Assembly: GCF_030246925.1 (NCBI RefSeq)
Contig: NZ_CP126740.1
Coordinates: forward strand, 682,001 to 746,000
DNA from: Microbacterium sp. zg-Y625
GTDB lineage: Bacteria; Actinomycetota; Actinomycetes; Actinomycetales; Microbacteriaceae
Direction: 5' to 3'
Length of the DNA stretch: 64,000 nt
Shown: positions 51,588 through 61,936 of the stretch, piece after piece
Position numbering within the stretch: position 1 is the stretch's first letter
Layout of the letters: each line of letters starts with the position of its first letter
Translations under genes and position numbers: made by a program
Notes under the pieces: model-generated
Databases searched by the model: none
What the model was told of the DNA's origin: nothing
What the model saw: the letters and a program-made list of their open reading frames with translations, nothing else

Positions 51588-52700
51588 ATGACGACGACAC
51601 TGCGGGTCGTGCTGGACGCGCCGGTTGCCGCCGGCGACCGGCAGGGCGAAGCGGCGCGCGAACTGGCCAAGGCGCTGGTGCGCACCGCGCCGTCCGGATG
51701 CGATGTCGCGGCGCTGCTGCCCTCGGTGCCGGAGGATGTGCGGGCGGCGCTTCGTGAGCAGGTCCCGGGCCTGGCCCGCGTGGACACCGCGCCGCTGGGG
51801 CGGCGGGAGCTCGCGGCGTCCTGGCAGCTCGGGATCGCCGCGGGGGTCGGCGGCGGCATGATCCACGCGACGGGGCTCGCGGCGCCGCTCGTGCGTCATG
51901 ACCGTGTCTACGACCACCACCAGATCGTCGTGACCGTCTGGGACCTCGCTGCGTGGGAAGCCCCGGACGAACTGGCGCGGCCCTACGTCTCGTGGCAGAA
52001 GGGCATGCTGAAGCGGGCGACGAAGCACGCCGACGCCGTCGTCGTTCCCACCCACGCGCACGCGGAGCGCCTCGCCGAGGTTGCGAAGCTGGGCGATCGC
52101 ATCCGCGTCATCGCCGGCGCCGCCCCGGACGGCTTCGGCATCCCCACCGACGACGTCGGGCGTCGGCGCGCCCTGGACCTGCCGACGGAGTACGTGCTCG
52201 TCGACGGCTCCTGGCGTGCGGGGCTGGATGCCGCGCTCCGCGCGGTGGCCCGGGCGGGAGGCGAGCTCCCCGTCGTCGTGCTGGGAGTGGGGGAGGCGGA
52301 GACCTCGGCCGTGGCCGAACTCGGGGGTGCGGCCGGCCTGCCCGAAGCCCGCCTTCTCGTGCGGGGCACGCTCGAGGCCTTCGACCGCGCCGCCGTGGTG
52401 AGCGGCGCGTCGGCGCTCATCGCCCCGGCGACGATCACGGCCTTCCCGTGGCTCGTGGTCGACGCCCTCGCCCTCGGCACGCCGGTGGTCGCGGCGGACT
52501 GCGCCGTGCACCGCGAGGTCGTCGTGGACGGCGGGCTGCTCGTGGATGCCGCGGGTGAGGGCCTCGCCGACGCGCTGGGGCAGGTGCTCGGATCGGACTC
52601 CGCACGGGAGCGGCTGTCGGTGCTCGCCGCCGACCGAGGCCGGGCGTTCTCGTGGGCCGGGGCCGCCGAGCGGGTCTGGCAGCTCCACGCCGACCTGTAG
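51588..52700 (+). CDS. Glycosyltransferase of GT-B fold (GT4-like), lacking EX7E
   Basis: The 370-residue protein resembles GT4 glycosyltransferases: YDHHQIVVTVWDLAAWEAPDEL, KHADAVVVPTHAHAERLAEV, IRVIAGAAPDGFGIP and a C-terminal nucleotide-sugar domain with LALGTPVVAADCAVHREVV. Where active GT4 enzymes have an E-x7-E motif, this one reads TITAFPWLVVD, so the usual catalytic/donor glutamates are replaced. Acceptor and donor sugars are unknown. It begins 3 bp after the LCP gene and likely belongs to the same unit. Confidence 0.83.
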   Translation: MTTTLRVVLDAPVAAGDRQGEAARELAKALVRTAPSGCDVAALLPSVPEDVRAALREQVPGLARVDTAPLGRRELAASWQLGIAAGVGGGMIHATGLAAPLVRHDRVYDHHQIVVTVWDLAAWEAPDELARPYVSWQKGMLKRATKHADAVVVPTHAHAERLAEVAKLGDRIRVIAGAAPDGFGIPTDDVGRRRALDLPTEYVLVDGSWRAGLDAALRAVARAGGELPVVVLGVGEAETSAVAELGGAAGLPEARLLVRGTLEAFDRAAVVSGASALIAPATITAFPWLVVDALALGTPVVAADCAVHREVVVDGGLLVDAAGEGLADALGQVLGSDSARERLSVLAADRGRAFSWAGAAERVWQLHADL

Positions 52701-52751
52701 TCTCGCGCGAATCGTTACCTGAGGAACATTGGTGTTCTCTCATAACTTCCG

Positions 52752-52757
52752 TAACAC
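52752..52757 (+). promoter_or_regulatory. -10 box (TAACAC) before CWB2 protein gene
   Basis: TAACAC ends 7 nt before the ATG within an AT-rich patch. AACACT, one base later, is an alternative alignment. Confidence 0.4.
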
Positions 52758-52764
52758 TGGTCCC

Positions 52765-54744
52765 ATGCCTCGCCCCCCGGAGCGCCGTCGGACGCCGTTC
52801 AAGCTCGCCGTCCTGACCCTTGCGGGCATCCTCGTGGGGTCGCTGGTGGGGATGTCAGCCCCGGCCGCGCCGGCGCAGGCCGCCGGGTCGATCTTCGACG
52901 GCGGGATGATCATCAGCGACGCCGAGTTCTTCGACGGCTCGGCGATGACGGCGGCCGAGGTGCAGGCGTTCCTGAATGACAAAGGCCGGTCCTGCGTCCC
53001 CGCCGCCGGGGGACCGGCGTGCATCAAGGACTTCACCGCAGACCTGCCCGCGATGGCCGCCGACCGCTACTGCCGGGCTGTTCCGGCCAAGCCCCGCGCC
53101 ACCGCGGCCGAGATCATCGCCGCTGCGGGGCAGGCCTGCGGCATCAGTCAGAAGGTGCTGCTGGTGATGCTCCAGAAGGAGCAGGGACTGGTCACGCGGA
53201 CGAAGCCGACGCAGCGGCACTTCGACGCCGCGCTCGGGCAGAGCTGCCCCGACACCGCACCGTGCGATCCGCGCGCCGCAGGCTTCGTGAACCAGATTTA
53301 CCTGGGTGCGCGCCAGCAGCAGCTCTACGTGCAGAACCCCGGGTGGTACAACTACCGCCCGGGACGCGTGAACACGATTCAGTGGCACCCCGACCGCGCA
53401 TGCGGCACCTCGCAGGTCTACATCGAGAACCAGGCGACGGCGAACCTCTACATCTACACGCCTTATCGTGCGAACATCGCCGCCCTCGCCGCCGGCACGG
53501 GCACCGGGGACGAGTGCTCGGCGTACGGAAACCGCAACTTCTACAACTACTACCAGCAGTGGTTCAAGGGGGCGGGCGGCGCGGCAGCGCTGATCGCACC
53601 GTGCACGGTGCCGCCGGCGACCGAGATCGCGGCGCGCGGCGACAAGCTGGTGGTCACCGCATCCTCGCTCAATGCGCGGACCGCGCCGACCACCAAATGC
53701 GGCACGGGCGCGATGAGCCTCGGCAAGGGCACGGTCGTGCAGGCGTCCGGAACATACGGCGCCTGGACCCGTGCCAACGTCAACGGACAGCAGATGTGGC
53801 TGTCGTCGCAGTATCTCGCCACGGCGCCCGCGCTCCCTTACTCTGTCGACCGCGTTCAGGGAGCTGATCGCGTGATCACCGCCGTGGAGATGTCGAAGCG
53901 GGGGTTCCCCGATGGCGCGAAGGTCCTCTTCATCGCGTCCGGAGCCGACTACCCCGACGCGCTCACCGCGTCGTCGGCCGCCGCGGCACAGGGCGCGTCA
54001 CTGCTCATCACCGGACACGCTGGCCTGCCTGCCGAGGCGTGGCAGGAGGCGCGACGGCTGAATCCGTCGCGGGTCGTGGTGCTCGGCGGAACGTCCGCCG
54101 TCTCTGAGACCGTCGTGGGTGATCTCCGCGCGGCGTTGCCTGGGGCACGCGTGGAACGCGTCGGAGGTGCGGACCGTTTTGAGACGAGTCGTCTCGTGGC
54201 GACCCAGCTCATGACCGCGTCCTCGACTGTCTACCTGGCCACGGGCCTCAATTATCCCGACGCGCTGTCGGCCGCCGGCGCGGGGGCCGCGCGCGAGGCA
54301 GCGGTGCTGCTCGTCGACGGGCGCAGCCCCACGATCGACGCGGCGACGCGCACAACGCTGACGCGGCTGAGTGCCAAGACGGTGATCATCGTCGGGGGAG
54401 AGGACGTGTTGCCCGCCGGCATGGTCGATTCCCTGCGAGCGGCGGGCCTGTCGGTCGAGCGGCTCGGCGGTGCGGACCGGTACGTGACGAACCTGATGGT
54501 CAGCTCCCACGTCTACCCCGGGGCCTTTTCGAACGCCTTCTTCGCGACCGGCCAGAACTTCCCCGACGCCGTGGTGGGCGCGGTTCTCTCCGCGCGCAAG
54601 GAGGGGCCTTTGCTCCTGACCCCCACCAACTGCATGTCAGGGGCTGCCCAGGACTACCTGATCAAGGCGGGGGCGCGTCAGGTCACTCTCCTGGGTGGGC
54701 CCGAGGCGCTGTCGGATGCGGTGTTCCGTTCTGTGCGCTGCTGA
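52765..54744 (+). CDS. Secreted protein with cysteine-rich N-domain, SH3-like domain and three CWB2 repeats
   Basis: The 659-residue protein has a signal peptide ending at PAQAAG (about residues 1-40). Next is a domain of roughly 230 residues with about eight cysteines and a helix KVLLVMLQKEQGLVT that resembles the catalytic-Glu helix of lysozyme-like transglycosylases. Then comes an SH3b-like segment (SLNARTAPTTKCG to MWLSSQYLA) and three cell-wall-binding type 2 repeats, each with a GADR motif and YPDALTASSAAAAQG-type segment. CWB2 domains hold proteins on cell-wall polymers. Wall location is well supported; enzymatic activity is inference. An in-frame GTG 36 bp upstream is a less likely start. 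Confidence 0.88.
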   Translation: MPRPPERRRTPFKLAVLTLAGILVGSLVGMSAPAAPAQAAGSIFDGGMIISDAEFFDGSAMTAAEVQAFLNDKGRSCVPAAGGPACIKDFTADLPAMAADRYCRAVPAKPRATAAEIIAAAGQACGISQKVLLVMLQKEQGLVTRTKPTQRHFDAALGQSCPDTAPCDPRAAGFVNQIYLGARQQQLYVQNPGWYNYRPGRVNTIQWHPDRACGTSQVYIENQATANLYIYTPYRANIAALAAGTGTGDECSAYGNRNFYNYYQQWFKGAGGAAALIAPCTVPPATEIAARGDKLVVTASSLNARTAPTTKCGTGAMSLGKGTVVQASGTYGAWTRANVNGQQMWLSSQYLATAPALPYSVDRVQGADRVITAVEMSKRGFPDGAKVLFIASGADYPDALTASSAAAAQGASLLITGHAGLPAEAWQEARRLNPSRVVVLGGTSAVSETVVGDLRAALPGARVERVGGADRFETSRLVATQLMTASSTVYLATGLNYPDALSAAGAGAAREAAVLLVDGRSPTIDAATRTTLTRLSAKTVIIVGGEDVLPAGMVDSLRAAGLSVERLGGADRYVTNLMVSSHVYPGAFSNAFFATGQNFPDAVVGAVLSARKEGPLLLTPTNCMSGAAQDYLIKAGARQVTLLGGPEALSDAVFRSVRC

Positions 54745-54759
54745 CTCGGCCGCAGGGAA

Positions 54760-54784
54760 GGGCCGGTCTCGCTACGACCGTCCC
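54760..54784. terminator. Hairpin between convergent CWB2 and rmlCD genes
   Basis: GGGCCGGTC and GACCGTCCC form a 9-bp stem with one mismatch and a 7-nt loop. A second palindrome, CGCTCCGCGGAGCG, lies at 54806-54819. Either could separate the convergent transcripts. Confidence 0.45.
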
Positions 54785-54843
54785 ATGCCGTGGTACTCCC
54801 AGCTCCGCTCCGCGGAGCGCTTCGTCGCGGTCTTCGACGTCGT

Positions 54844-56258
54844 TCAGCCGCGGGTGCCGAGGTAGGTTTCCAGAGACCTCGAGGCATTCGCCGGAGTGAA
54901 ACCGGCGCGCTCGACCTTCGTGGTGTCCAGCACGCTGTTGCGGGGACGGGGCGCAACCGGCCCCGGCGCCGAGCCGAAGTACTCCTCGGTCGTCACCCCG
55001 GTGACGCGCGAGGGGTCGTTCCCCGTGAGTTGGAAGACCCGCCGGGCGATGTCCGCCCACGTGGCCGGTTCACCATTGCCCGCGAGGTTGTACACCCCGT
55101 GCGGGGCCCCCGTTTCGAGCAGGTGCCGGATGCCGCGGGCGATGTCGTCGGTGAACGTGAGGCGCCCCACCTGGTCGTCGACGACCTTCGGGTCGATGCC
55201 GCGCTCCGCCAGCGACGCCATCGTGCGGACGAAGTTGCCGCCCTCGCCGATGACCCAGCTCGTGCGGACGATGTAGTGACGGGGGACCGTGGCCACGAGG
55301 GCGTCGCCGGCGGCCTTGGTCTGTCCGTAGACACCGAGCGGCGCGATCGCGTCGTCCTCGGTGTAGGGCGCCGACTTGGCGCCGTCGAAGACGTAGTCGC
55401 TCGAGACGTGCACGAGCGTGATGCCGTTCGCGGCGGCCACGCGGGCAAGGGCTCCGACGCCCGTGACGTTCGCAGCCCAGGCATCGGCGCGTCCCTCCGC
55501 CGTCTCGGCGAGGTCGACCGCGGTGTAGGCGGCGGCGTTGATGACGGTGTCGTACTCGCGCCAGCGCCGCGCGGACTCCAGGCCCGGCGCCGTCAGATCG
55601 AGCTCGGCGCGGTCGGCGTACTCGACGTGCGGGGCGTCGCCGTACTCGGCCCGGAGCGCCCGGCCGAGCTGTCCACCGGCTCCGAGCACCAGGATCTTCT
55701 TCGGGGGCACCGGGGTGACGTCGGCCAGGCGCGGGTGGGCGGCATCCTTCGCCGACAGCTCCGCCTGATCCAGCGGGATCGGCCAGGCGATGGCGGCGGT
55801 CTCGTCGGCCAGGTTCAGGAACGTGTACTGCGCGTCGGGGGACCAGTGGTCGTTGACCAGGTACGTGTACGCGGTGTCCGTCTCGAGGGTCTGGTAGGAG
55901 TTGCCCACCCCGCGCGGCACGAAGATGGCCTTGGACGGGTCGAGCTCGGCGGTGTAGACCGCGCCGAACGTGGGGCCTTCGCGCAGGTCGACCCACGCGC
56001 CGAAGATGCGCCCGGTGGCGACCGAGACCCACTTGTCCCAGGGCTCCGCGTGGATGCCGCGGGTCGTGCCGACGGCGTCGTTGAACGAGATGTTGTTCTG
56101 CACCGGGCCGAAGTCGGGCAAGCCCGCGGCGGTCATCTTCTCGCGCTGCCAGTTCTCCTTGAACCAGCCGCGGTTGTCGCCGTGCACGGGCAGATCCCAG
56201 ACGACGAGACCCGGGATGCCGGTCTCGGTCGGCTGCAGGCCCTTTCCGTACTCGGTCA

Positions 56259-56259
<1 letters not shown>
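54844..56259 (-). CDS. rmlCD: Bifunctional dTDP-4-dehydrorhamnose 3,5-epimerase/reductase
   Basis: The 471-residue fusion covers the last two steps of dTDP-L-rhamnose synthesis. Residues 1-185 are RmlC-like: DNRGWFKENWQREKM, LNNISFND-type region here QNNISFNDAVGTTRGIHAEPWDKWV with the active His and Lys. The usual HGF of the family is replaced by VGN in VPRGVGNSYQTLE. From about residue 190 an RmlD-type reductase follows: ILVLGAGGQLGRALRAEY (NAD(P)-binding), VINAAAYTAVDLAE, VSSDYVFDGAKSAPY and YGQTKAAGD (Tyr/Lys pair). rmlB starts just upstream on the same strand. Confidence 0.93.
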
Positions 56260-57305
<1,046 letters not shown>

Positions 57306-58457
57306 TCAGCGTCGCCGGGCGCCGAGGCGGTGGGCGACGCGCTCGAGCACGCGGAACCAGCGACGCCCGCGCAGTCCGTCCAGCTCGTCTGCCTTCTGCC
57401 GCAGTCCGAGGTTGTCCGACTGCAGCGCGCCCACTTCGTCGCGCAGGCCGGCGATGATCTCGTCGAGCTCGGCGACGTGTCGCAGGCGGTAATCGAGATC
57501 GTCGGCGGACTTGCGCTCCCGGGCTTCGAGGTCCTGCAGGCGCTGCTCCAGCGGAGCGATGCGCTGCATGAGCGCACGTTCGGCCGCGGCGTGCTCGTCG
57601 TCCAGTGGCTCGTCCGGCTGCGGCGAGGGGATGGCGTCGGCGATGCGGCGGTCCTCGACGAACCAGCCGTTCGCGAGCCCTTCGGCGAGCTCCTCCGGTG
57701 ACGGGTGCCGACACACGTAGGCCCCGAAGAGGAATCCGTCCTGCAGGCGGCGGTAGTCCCGCATGCCGTGGTGGTTCGCGCTGGGCTTGAGGTGCGGCGA
57801 CGCCTCATAGGCGCGGCCCGCGTTCTCGACCTTGCGTGAGAACTGCGCCCACGAGCGCCACGGGAAGTGGAGGACTTCGAGTCCGGCGCCGGGGGCCGGC
57901 TCGCCGTGGCTCTCGACGCTGACGAAGTGGTTGCCCTGGGCCACGACGACGTCCTCGCTCGCGACGAACGCGACGTCGGGGGTCGCGTGGGCGTGGATGC
58001 CGAGCCGGCGCATCAGCTCGTCCGGGCGCCGGTCCTGGTACACCAGGCGCTGCAGTCCGGTGCCCGACGCGGCCGGTGGCCCCGTCATGTCGGTGACGGG
58101 CACGATGAAAGCGCCGATGGCCGGATCGATGCGCTCCAGCGCCTCGCGGATCGTCAGTTCACCGTTCTGAGCGAGCCAGAACTCGTCCGCGTCGGCGTTG
58201 AGCACCCAGCGGGCACCCCGTCGGGCGGCTTCGCGGGACATGGCGGTGACGACCTCGTGCTGCTGCTTGAGGTGGCGCGGATCGTGCCGCAGCTCGATCA
58301 CTCCCTGGCGCGCGAACTCCTCCAGGATCTCGGTGGTTCCGTCGACCGAGCCGTTGTCGGTCACCAGGAACAGATCGATGCCCTGGTCCAGGTGATGCTG
58401 GACCATCGCTCCGACGATGTCCGCTTCGTCACGGACCATCATGGTCATGGCGATCAT
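57306..58457 (-). CDS. Glycosyltransferase family 2-like protein with C-terminal coiled coil
   Basis: The 383-residue protein belongs to the group of GT2-like enzymes that begin with MTMMVRDEADIVGAMVQHHL. It has VTDNGSVDGTTEIL and the metal-binding DADEFW, and later WRSWAQFSRKVENAGRAYE. From about residue 295 to 365 lies a charged heptad-like segment rich in Glu, Leu and Arg that should form a coiled coil and mediate assembly with partners. Donor and acceptor are unknown; the location beside the rhamnose genes suggests surface glycan synthesis. Confidence 0.87.
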   Translation of the reverse strand: MIAMTMMVRDEADIVGAMVQHHLDQGIDLFLVTDNGSVDGTTEILEEFARQGVIELRHDPRHLKQQHEVVTAMSREAARRGARWVLNADADEFWLAQNGELTIREALERIDPAIGAFIVPVTDMTGPPAASGTGLQRLVYQDRRPDELMRRLGIHAHATPDVAFVASEDVVVAQGNHFVSVESHGEPAPGAGLEVLHFPWRSWAQFSRKVENAGRAYEASPHLKPSANHHGMRDYRRLQDGFLFGAYVCRHPSPEELAEGLANGWFVEDRRIADAIPSPQPDEPLDDEHAAAERALMQRIAPLEQRLQDLEARERKSADDLDYRLRHVAELDEIIAGLRDEVGALQSDNLGLRQKADELDGLRGRRWFRVLERVAHRLGARRR

Positions 58458-58599
58458 CGGAAGAGGTCTCCAACTCTGCGTGATGGCGGGGGATCGGGTT
58501 TTCCCCAGCGCAAGACCACCCTAACGCGTACCCTGGGACCTCCAGTGAGGCGGTGACCGGGGGTGGACTCCGCCGATTCGGCCGGACGGGCGGTGCGGT

Positions 58600-60540
58600 A
58601 TGGGGGGGATCATCCGGAGGCTTGCCCGTGGAGCGGCCGTGATGCTCGAAGGTGTGGCGCAGGGGGTGTCGGCGGTGGCCGATGTGCTGCGCAAAGGCGT
58701 GCGCACGTCGTTGCTGGACCGCCGCGCGGCGCGGATGGCCGCCGTGCAGGAGGGGGCGACCTTCGCCAGCGGCGTGACCACGACCTTCACCCCCTCGCGC
58801 GCCGAGGCCTGGTATCGCCTGGAGCGTCGTCCCTTGGTGATCGCGCTCCTCGGCGACGACGCCGCAGGCGACGTCGCAGCCTGGGTGATGCGGGCGCAGT
58901 CGGTGCTCAATGCCGAACTGTTCGTCGGCGAACGACTGGCGCCCCGCCTTGGGCACCTCCACCGCGCACACGTGGCGTCGTCCACGCCGGCGGTCGCAGA
59001 GCTCGCGGCGCTGTGGGAGTGGACGCACCGGCAGTGGCGCCGACACGACCTGCTTCTCCTCGACGCCAGCCAGCCCCTGCCCGACCCCGTCGCCGTCATC
59101 CATCTGCAGCACGCGGCGCACGAGTACCACCACGACCACGACATCGGCATCGTGGTTCCCGCGTACGACTGCGATGGCGTGCAGGTCAGCGGGTACGACG
59201 TCGAACGGCCCAGTGGAGCGGTGGTGCCCTCCAGTGGCGGCCGCGATTACGGTCAGCATCGCATCCCGCGGTACGTCCTCACTGCCGCGATGCACGGGAT
59301 GTACGTGACCGCAGACGCGCTGGATCGCGTCGACCTGGCCGAGCGCCACCTGGCGGGCCTCTCGCTGGACGAGCAGGCCGGCCGCGTCGTGCGGCAGGCC
59401 TGGGCGGGGCACATCCGCACCCTCTGTCTGGCGAGCACCGCCTTCGCGGTCACCCGCATCCCGCAGCTCGACCTCGGCGCGGAACAGCGGAGGTGGCAGC
59501 TGGAGCGGCGCATCACGGCGGCCGACGGCCGCCCGCGCATCGTCTTCGTCCTCAACGCGACGTCCATCAGCGGGGGGATCCGGGTCGTGTTCGAGCAGGC
59601 CAACGGCCTGGCCGAGCGCGGGTTCGACGTGGAGATCTGGTCGCTCGAACCGGAGCCTGGCTGGTTCGACCTGCGTGTGCCGGTGCAGCGGTACCGCACC
59701 TACGAGGACCTTCTGCTGGCCTTGCGGCGCGTCGATGCCCTCAAGGTCGCCACCTGGTGGGAGACGGGCGAGATCGTGTGGCTCGCGTCCGTGAGTCACG
59801 GCGTGCCGGTCTTCCTGGTGCAGGAGTTCGAAACCTGGTTCTACCCGGACGACCCGGTCGCCCGGGCGGCTGTGGTGGCAGGGTATCGCCGGGAGTTCTT
59901 CACCGTGACGCAGGCGAGCTATCAGCAGCAGGAGCTCGCGGAGGTGGGCGTCGCGGCGCGACTGCTGCCGATCGGGTACGACGACCGTGTGTTCCGGCCA
60001 CTGCCCGGGATCGAGCGGGAGCCCGACACCGTGCTGGCGCTGGGCAGGTCCTTCTTCCAGAAGAACTTCGAGATGACGCGCCGCGCCTGGCAGCGACTGG
60101 GGGAGGCGCGCCCGACGCTTGTGCTGTTCGGCAACGAGCCCGACCTCATGCGAGACGAGCGTGCCCGGTACGTCGTCCGTCCGGACGACGCGGAGGTCAA
60201 CGAGCTGTACAACCGGGCGACCCTGTTCGTGCAGACCTCCCGCCACGAAGGCTTCGGCCTTCCCGTGCTCGAGGCGATGGCCGCCGGGTGCCCGGTGATC
60301 ACGACCGATTCCCACGGCAACAGGGACTTCTGCCACGACGGCTCGAACTGCATCATTGTTCCCCAGGACGACGACGCGGCGCTCGCAGCGGCGATGCGTC
60401 GCCTTCTGGACGACCCGGCGGAACGCGAGCGGCTGCGTGTCGCGGGGTGGGAGACGGCCCGCCGTCACGCCTGGCGGGTCGTGCTCGACGAGACCGCCGG
60501 GTTCTACCGCGAGGTGCAGGCGGCCTCAGCGCCGACGTAG
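58600..60540 (+). CDS. Two-domain glycosyltransferase: degenerate GT2 half plus GT4/WsaF-like half
   Basis: Residues about 75-300 align by eye with the GT2 domain of the gene at 61937 but have lost its key residues: HDLLLLDASQPLPDPVAVIHL stands where that protein has HDIVLLNSDIVAKPGWLEAL, so the metal-binding site is absent. Residues about 325-646 form a GT-B glycosyltransferase like the rhamnosyltransferase WsaF: IVFVLNATSISGGIRVVFEQANGLAERG, VFLVQEFETWFYPDDP, and the E-x7-E motif in RHEGFGLPVLEAMAAG. It is therefore probably active only through its GT-B half. It overlaps the convergent glycosyltransferase gene by 15 bp at the 3' ends. Confidence 0.85.
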   Translation: MGGIIRRLARGAAVMLEGVAQGVSAVADVLRKGVRTSLLDRRAARMAAVQEGATFASGVTTTFTPSRAEAWYRLERRPLVIALLGDDAAGDVAAWVMRAQSVLNAELFVGERLAPRLGHLHRAHVASSTPAVAELAALWEWTHRQWRRHDLLLLDASQPLPDPVAVIHLQHAAHEYHHDHDIGIVVPAYDCDGVQVSGYDVERPSGAVVPSSGGRDYGQHRIPRYVLTAAMHGMYVTADALDRVDLAERHLAGLSLDEQAGRVVRQAWAGHIRTLCLASTAFAVTRIPQLDLGAEQRRWQLERRITAADGRPRIVFVLNATSISGGIRVVFEQANGLAERGFDVEIWSLEPEPGWFDLRVPVQRYRTYEDLLLALRRVDALKVATWWETGEIVWLASVSHGVPVFLVQEFETWFYPDDPVARAAVVAGYRREFFTVTQASYQQQELAEVGVAARLLPIGYDDRVFRPLPGIEREPDTVLALGRSFFQKNFEMTRRAWQRLGEARPTLVLFGNEPDLMRDERARYVVRPDDAEVNELYNRATLFVQTSRHEGFGLPVLEAMAAGCPVITTDSHGNRDFCHDGSNCIIVPQDDDAALAAAMRRLLDDPAERERLRVAGWETARRHAWRVVLDETAGFYREVQAASAPT

Positions 60541-61902
60541 CCGCCGGTACGCGCTGCCGACGATCGTGCCGGAGAGCCGCGCACGCAGGCGCGCGACCGC
60601 GCCCGGGGGAGCCGCGGGCGGCGGGGCGGGTGCCACCGCGGGCGCATCGACGGGACGGGGGACGAGCGTGTCCTGCCAGTGGGCGACGACGCGCACGAGC
60701 TCGGCGGTCGTCGACGACCAGCGCCAGTCCTCCCTGACGCCGCGGACGCGCAGACGAACAGCTTCGCGCTCGGCGGGGTCGAGCAGGCGTTCGATCGCCG
60801 CCGTTGTGGCTTCCACGTCGGAGTACGGCACCACCTCGCCCAGCCCGTGCTCGGCGATGTACTCGGCGAACCAGTCGCCCTCGGAAACGATGCTCGGCAG
60901 GCAGGCCCAGAAGTGGTCGAGGATGCGGGTGCGGAAGGCATACCGGGTCTCGAACGACTCCTTGTGCGTCGAGACGGCGGCATCGGCGTCGAGCAGGTAG
61001 TCCGCGCGCTCCGACGCGGGCACCCAGCCGTCGATGAAGTGCACGCCGTCGCCCAGCACGCCCAGATCGGTCGCGGCATCCATTGCGCGGCGCACCGCCG
61101 TGGGTCGGCCGATCGCCGCGTTGGGATGCGTCGTGCCGTAGAAGACCAGGTGCACGCCCAAGCCGCGCTCGCGCAGCCGGGCGACAGCCCGGATAGGGGT
61201 CTCCGCGTCGAACCAGTCCCAGATGCCGCCGGCCCACAGCAGCACCAGGTCGGAGGCGGGAATGCCGAATCGCTCCCGAATGCCGCGGCGATCGCTCGCC
61301 GGCTCGCCCTCGGCCATGCCGAAGGGGCAGAGCCCGATGACCTCGTCGGGGGTGCGCCCGCGCAGATCGCTCGGCAGAAGGCCTTCGGCGGAGATCATGT
61401 AGCCGATCCAGAAGTCCCGCTGACGCTCGTTGGACGTCACGAAGTAGCTTCCCGTGCGCAGCGCGAAGCGGAAGAAGCGGAGCACGTCGCGGAAGACGTC
61501 GTCCTTCTCCGGCTGCGTGTCGAAGCCGCCGATGCGCTCCGCGCCGATCGCCTCGGCGGGCAGCGCGTTGTACAGGTCGAAGATGAAGCGGCATCCCGCT
61601 CGCTGCCCCTCGCGCACGGCCACCTCGTCGATGAGCTGGCAGAAGGCGACGTCGTGGCTCGTGAGCAGCGCGACCAGCTCGTCGCGACCCTCGTACGCCA
61701 CGACGTCGAACCCGCGACCGCGCAGCGCCTCGACGTCGCTGCCCTCGATGCCGACCGCGAGAGTGACGTCCCCGACGGTCGCGAGCTGCTGGGCGATCTC
61801 CGCGAAGCGCAGCCCGGGTCCCGCCATCCGCGCGCCCACGACGTCGGGGGCCACGAGCACGATGCGAGGGCGGGGGGAGGTCGCAGGAGCGGTGGGTAGC
61901 AT
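60526..61902 (-). CDS. Glycosyltransferase (GT4-like)
   Basis: The protein of about 458 residues has the N-terminal IVLVAPDVVGARMAGPGLRFAEIAQQLA typical of a family of GT4-like enzymes in surface-polysaccharide clusters. It then has VLLWAGGIWDWFDAETPIRAVARL and HKESFETRYAFRTRILDHFWACLPSIVSEGD, which provide the nucleotide-sugar-binding region. The start is uncertain: the ATG used here has GGAGA 11-13 nt upstream, and a GTG 27 bp further upstream is possible. It is divergent from the next gene, with starts almost touching. Confidence 0.85.
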   Translation of the reverse strand: MLPTAPATSPRPRIVLVAPDVVGARMAGPGLRFAEIAQQLATVGDVTLAVGIEGSDVEALRGRGFDVVAYEGRDELVALLTSHDVAFCQLIDEVAVREGQRAGCRFIFDLYNALPAEAIGAERIGGFDTQPEKDDVFRDVLRFFRFALRTGSYFVTSNERQRDFWIGYMISAEGLLPSDLRGRTPDEVIGLCPFGMAEGEPASDRRGIRERFGIPASDLVLLWAGGIWDWFDAETPIRAVARLRERGLGVHLVFYGTTHPNAAIGRPTAVRRAMDAATDLGVLGDGVHFIDGWVPASERADYLLDADAAVSTHKESFETRYAFRTRILDHFWACLPSIVSEGDWFAEYIAEHGLGEVVPYSDVEATTAAIERLLDPAEREAVRLRVRGVREDWRWSSTTAELVRVVAHWQDTLVPRPVDAPAVAPAPPPAAPPGAVARLRARLSGTIVGSAYRRLRRR

Positions 61903-61936
61903 GTGTGCGGTGTCTCCTCGATCGATCACGACCCGT

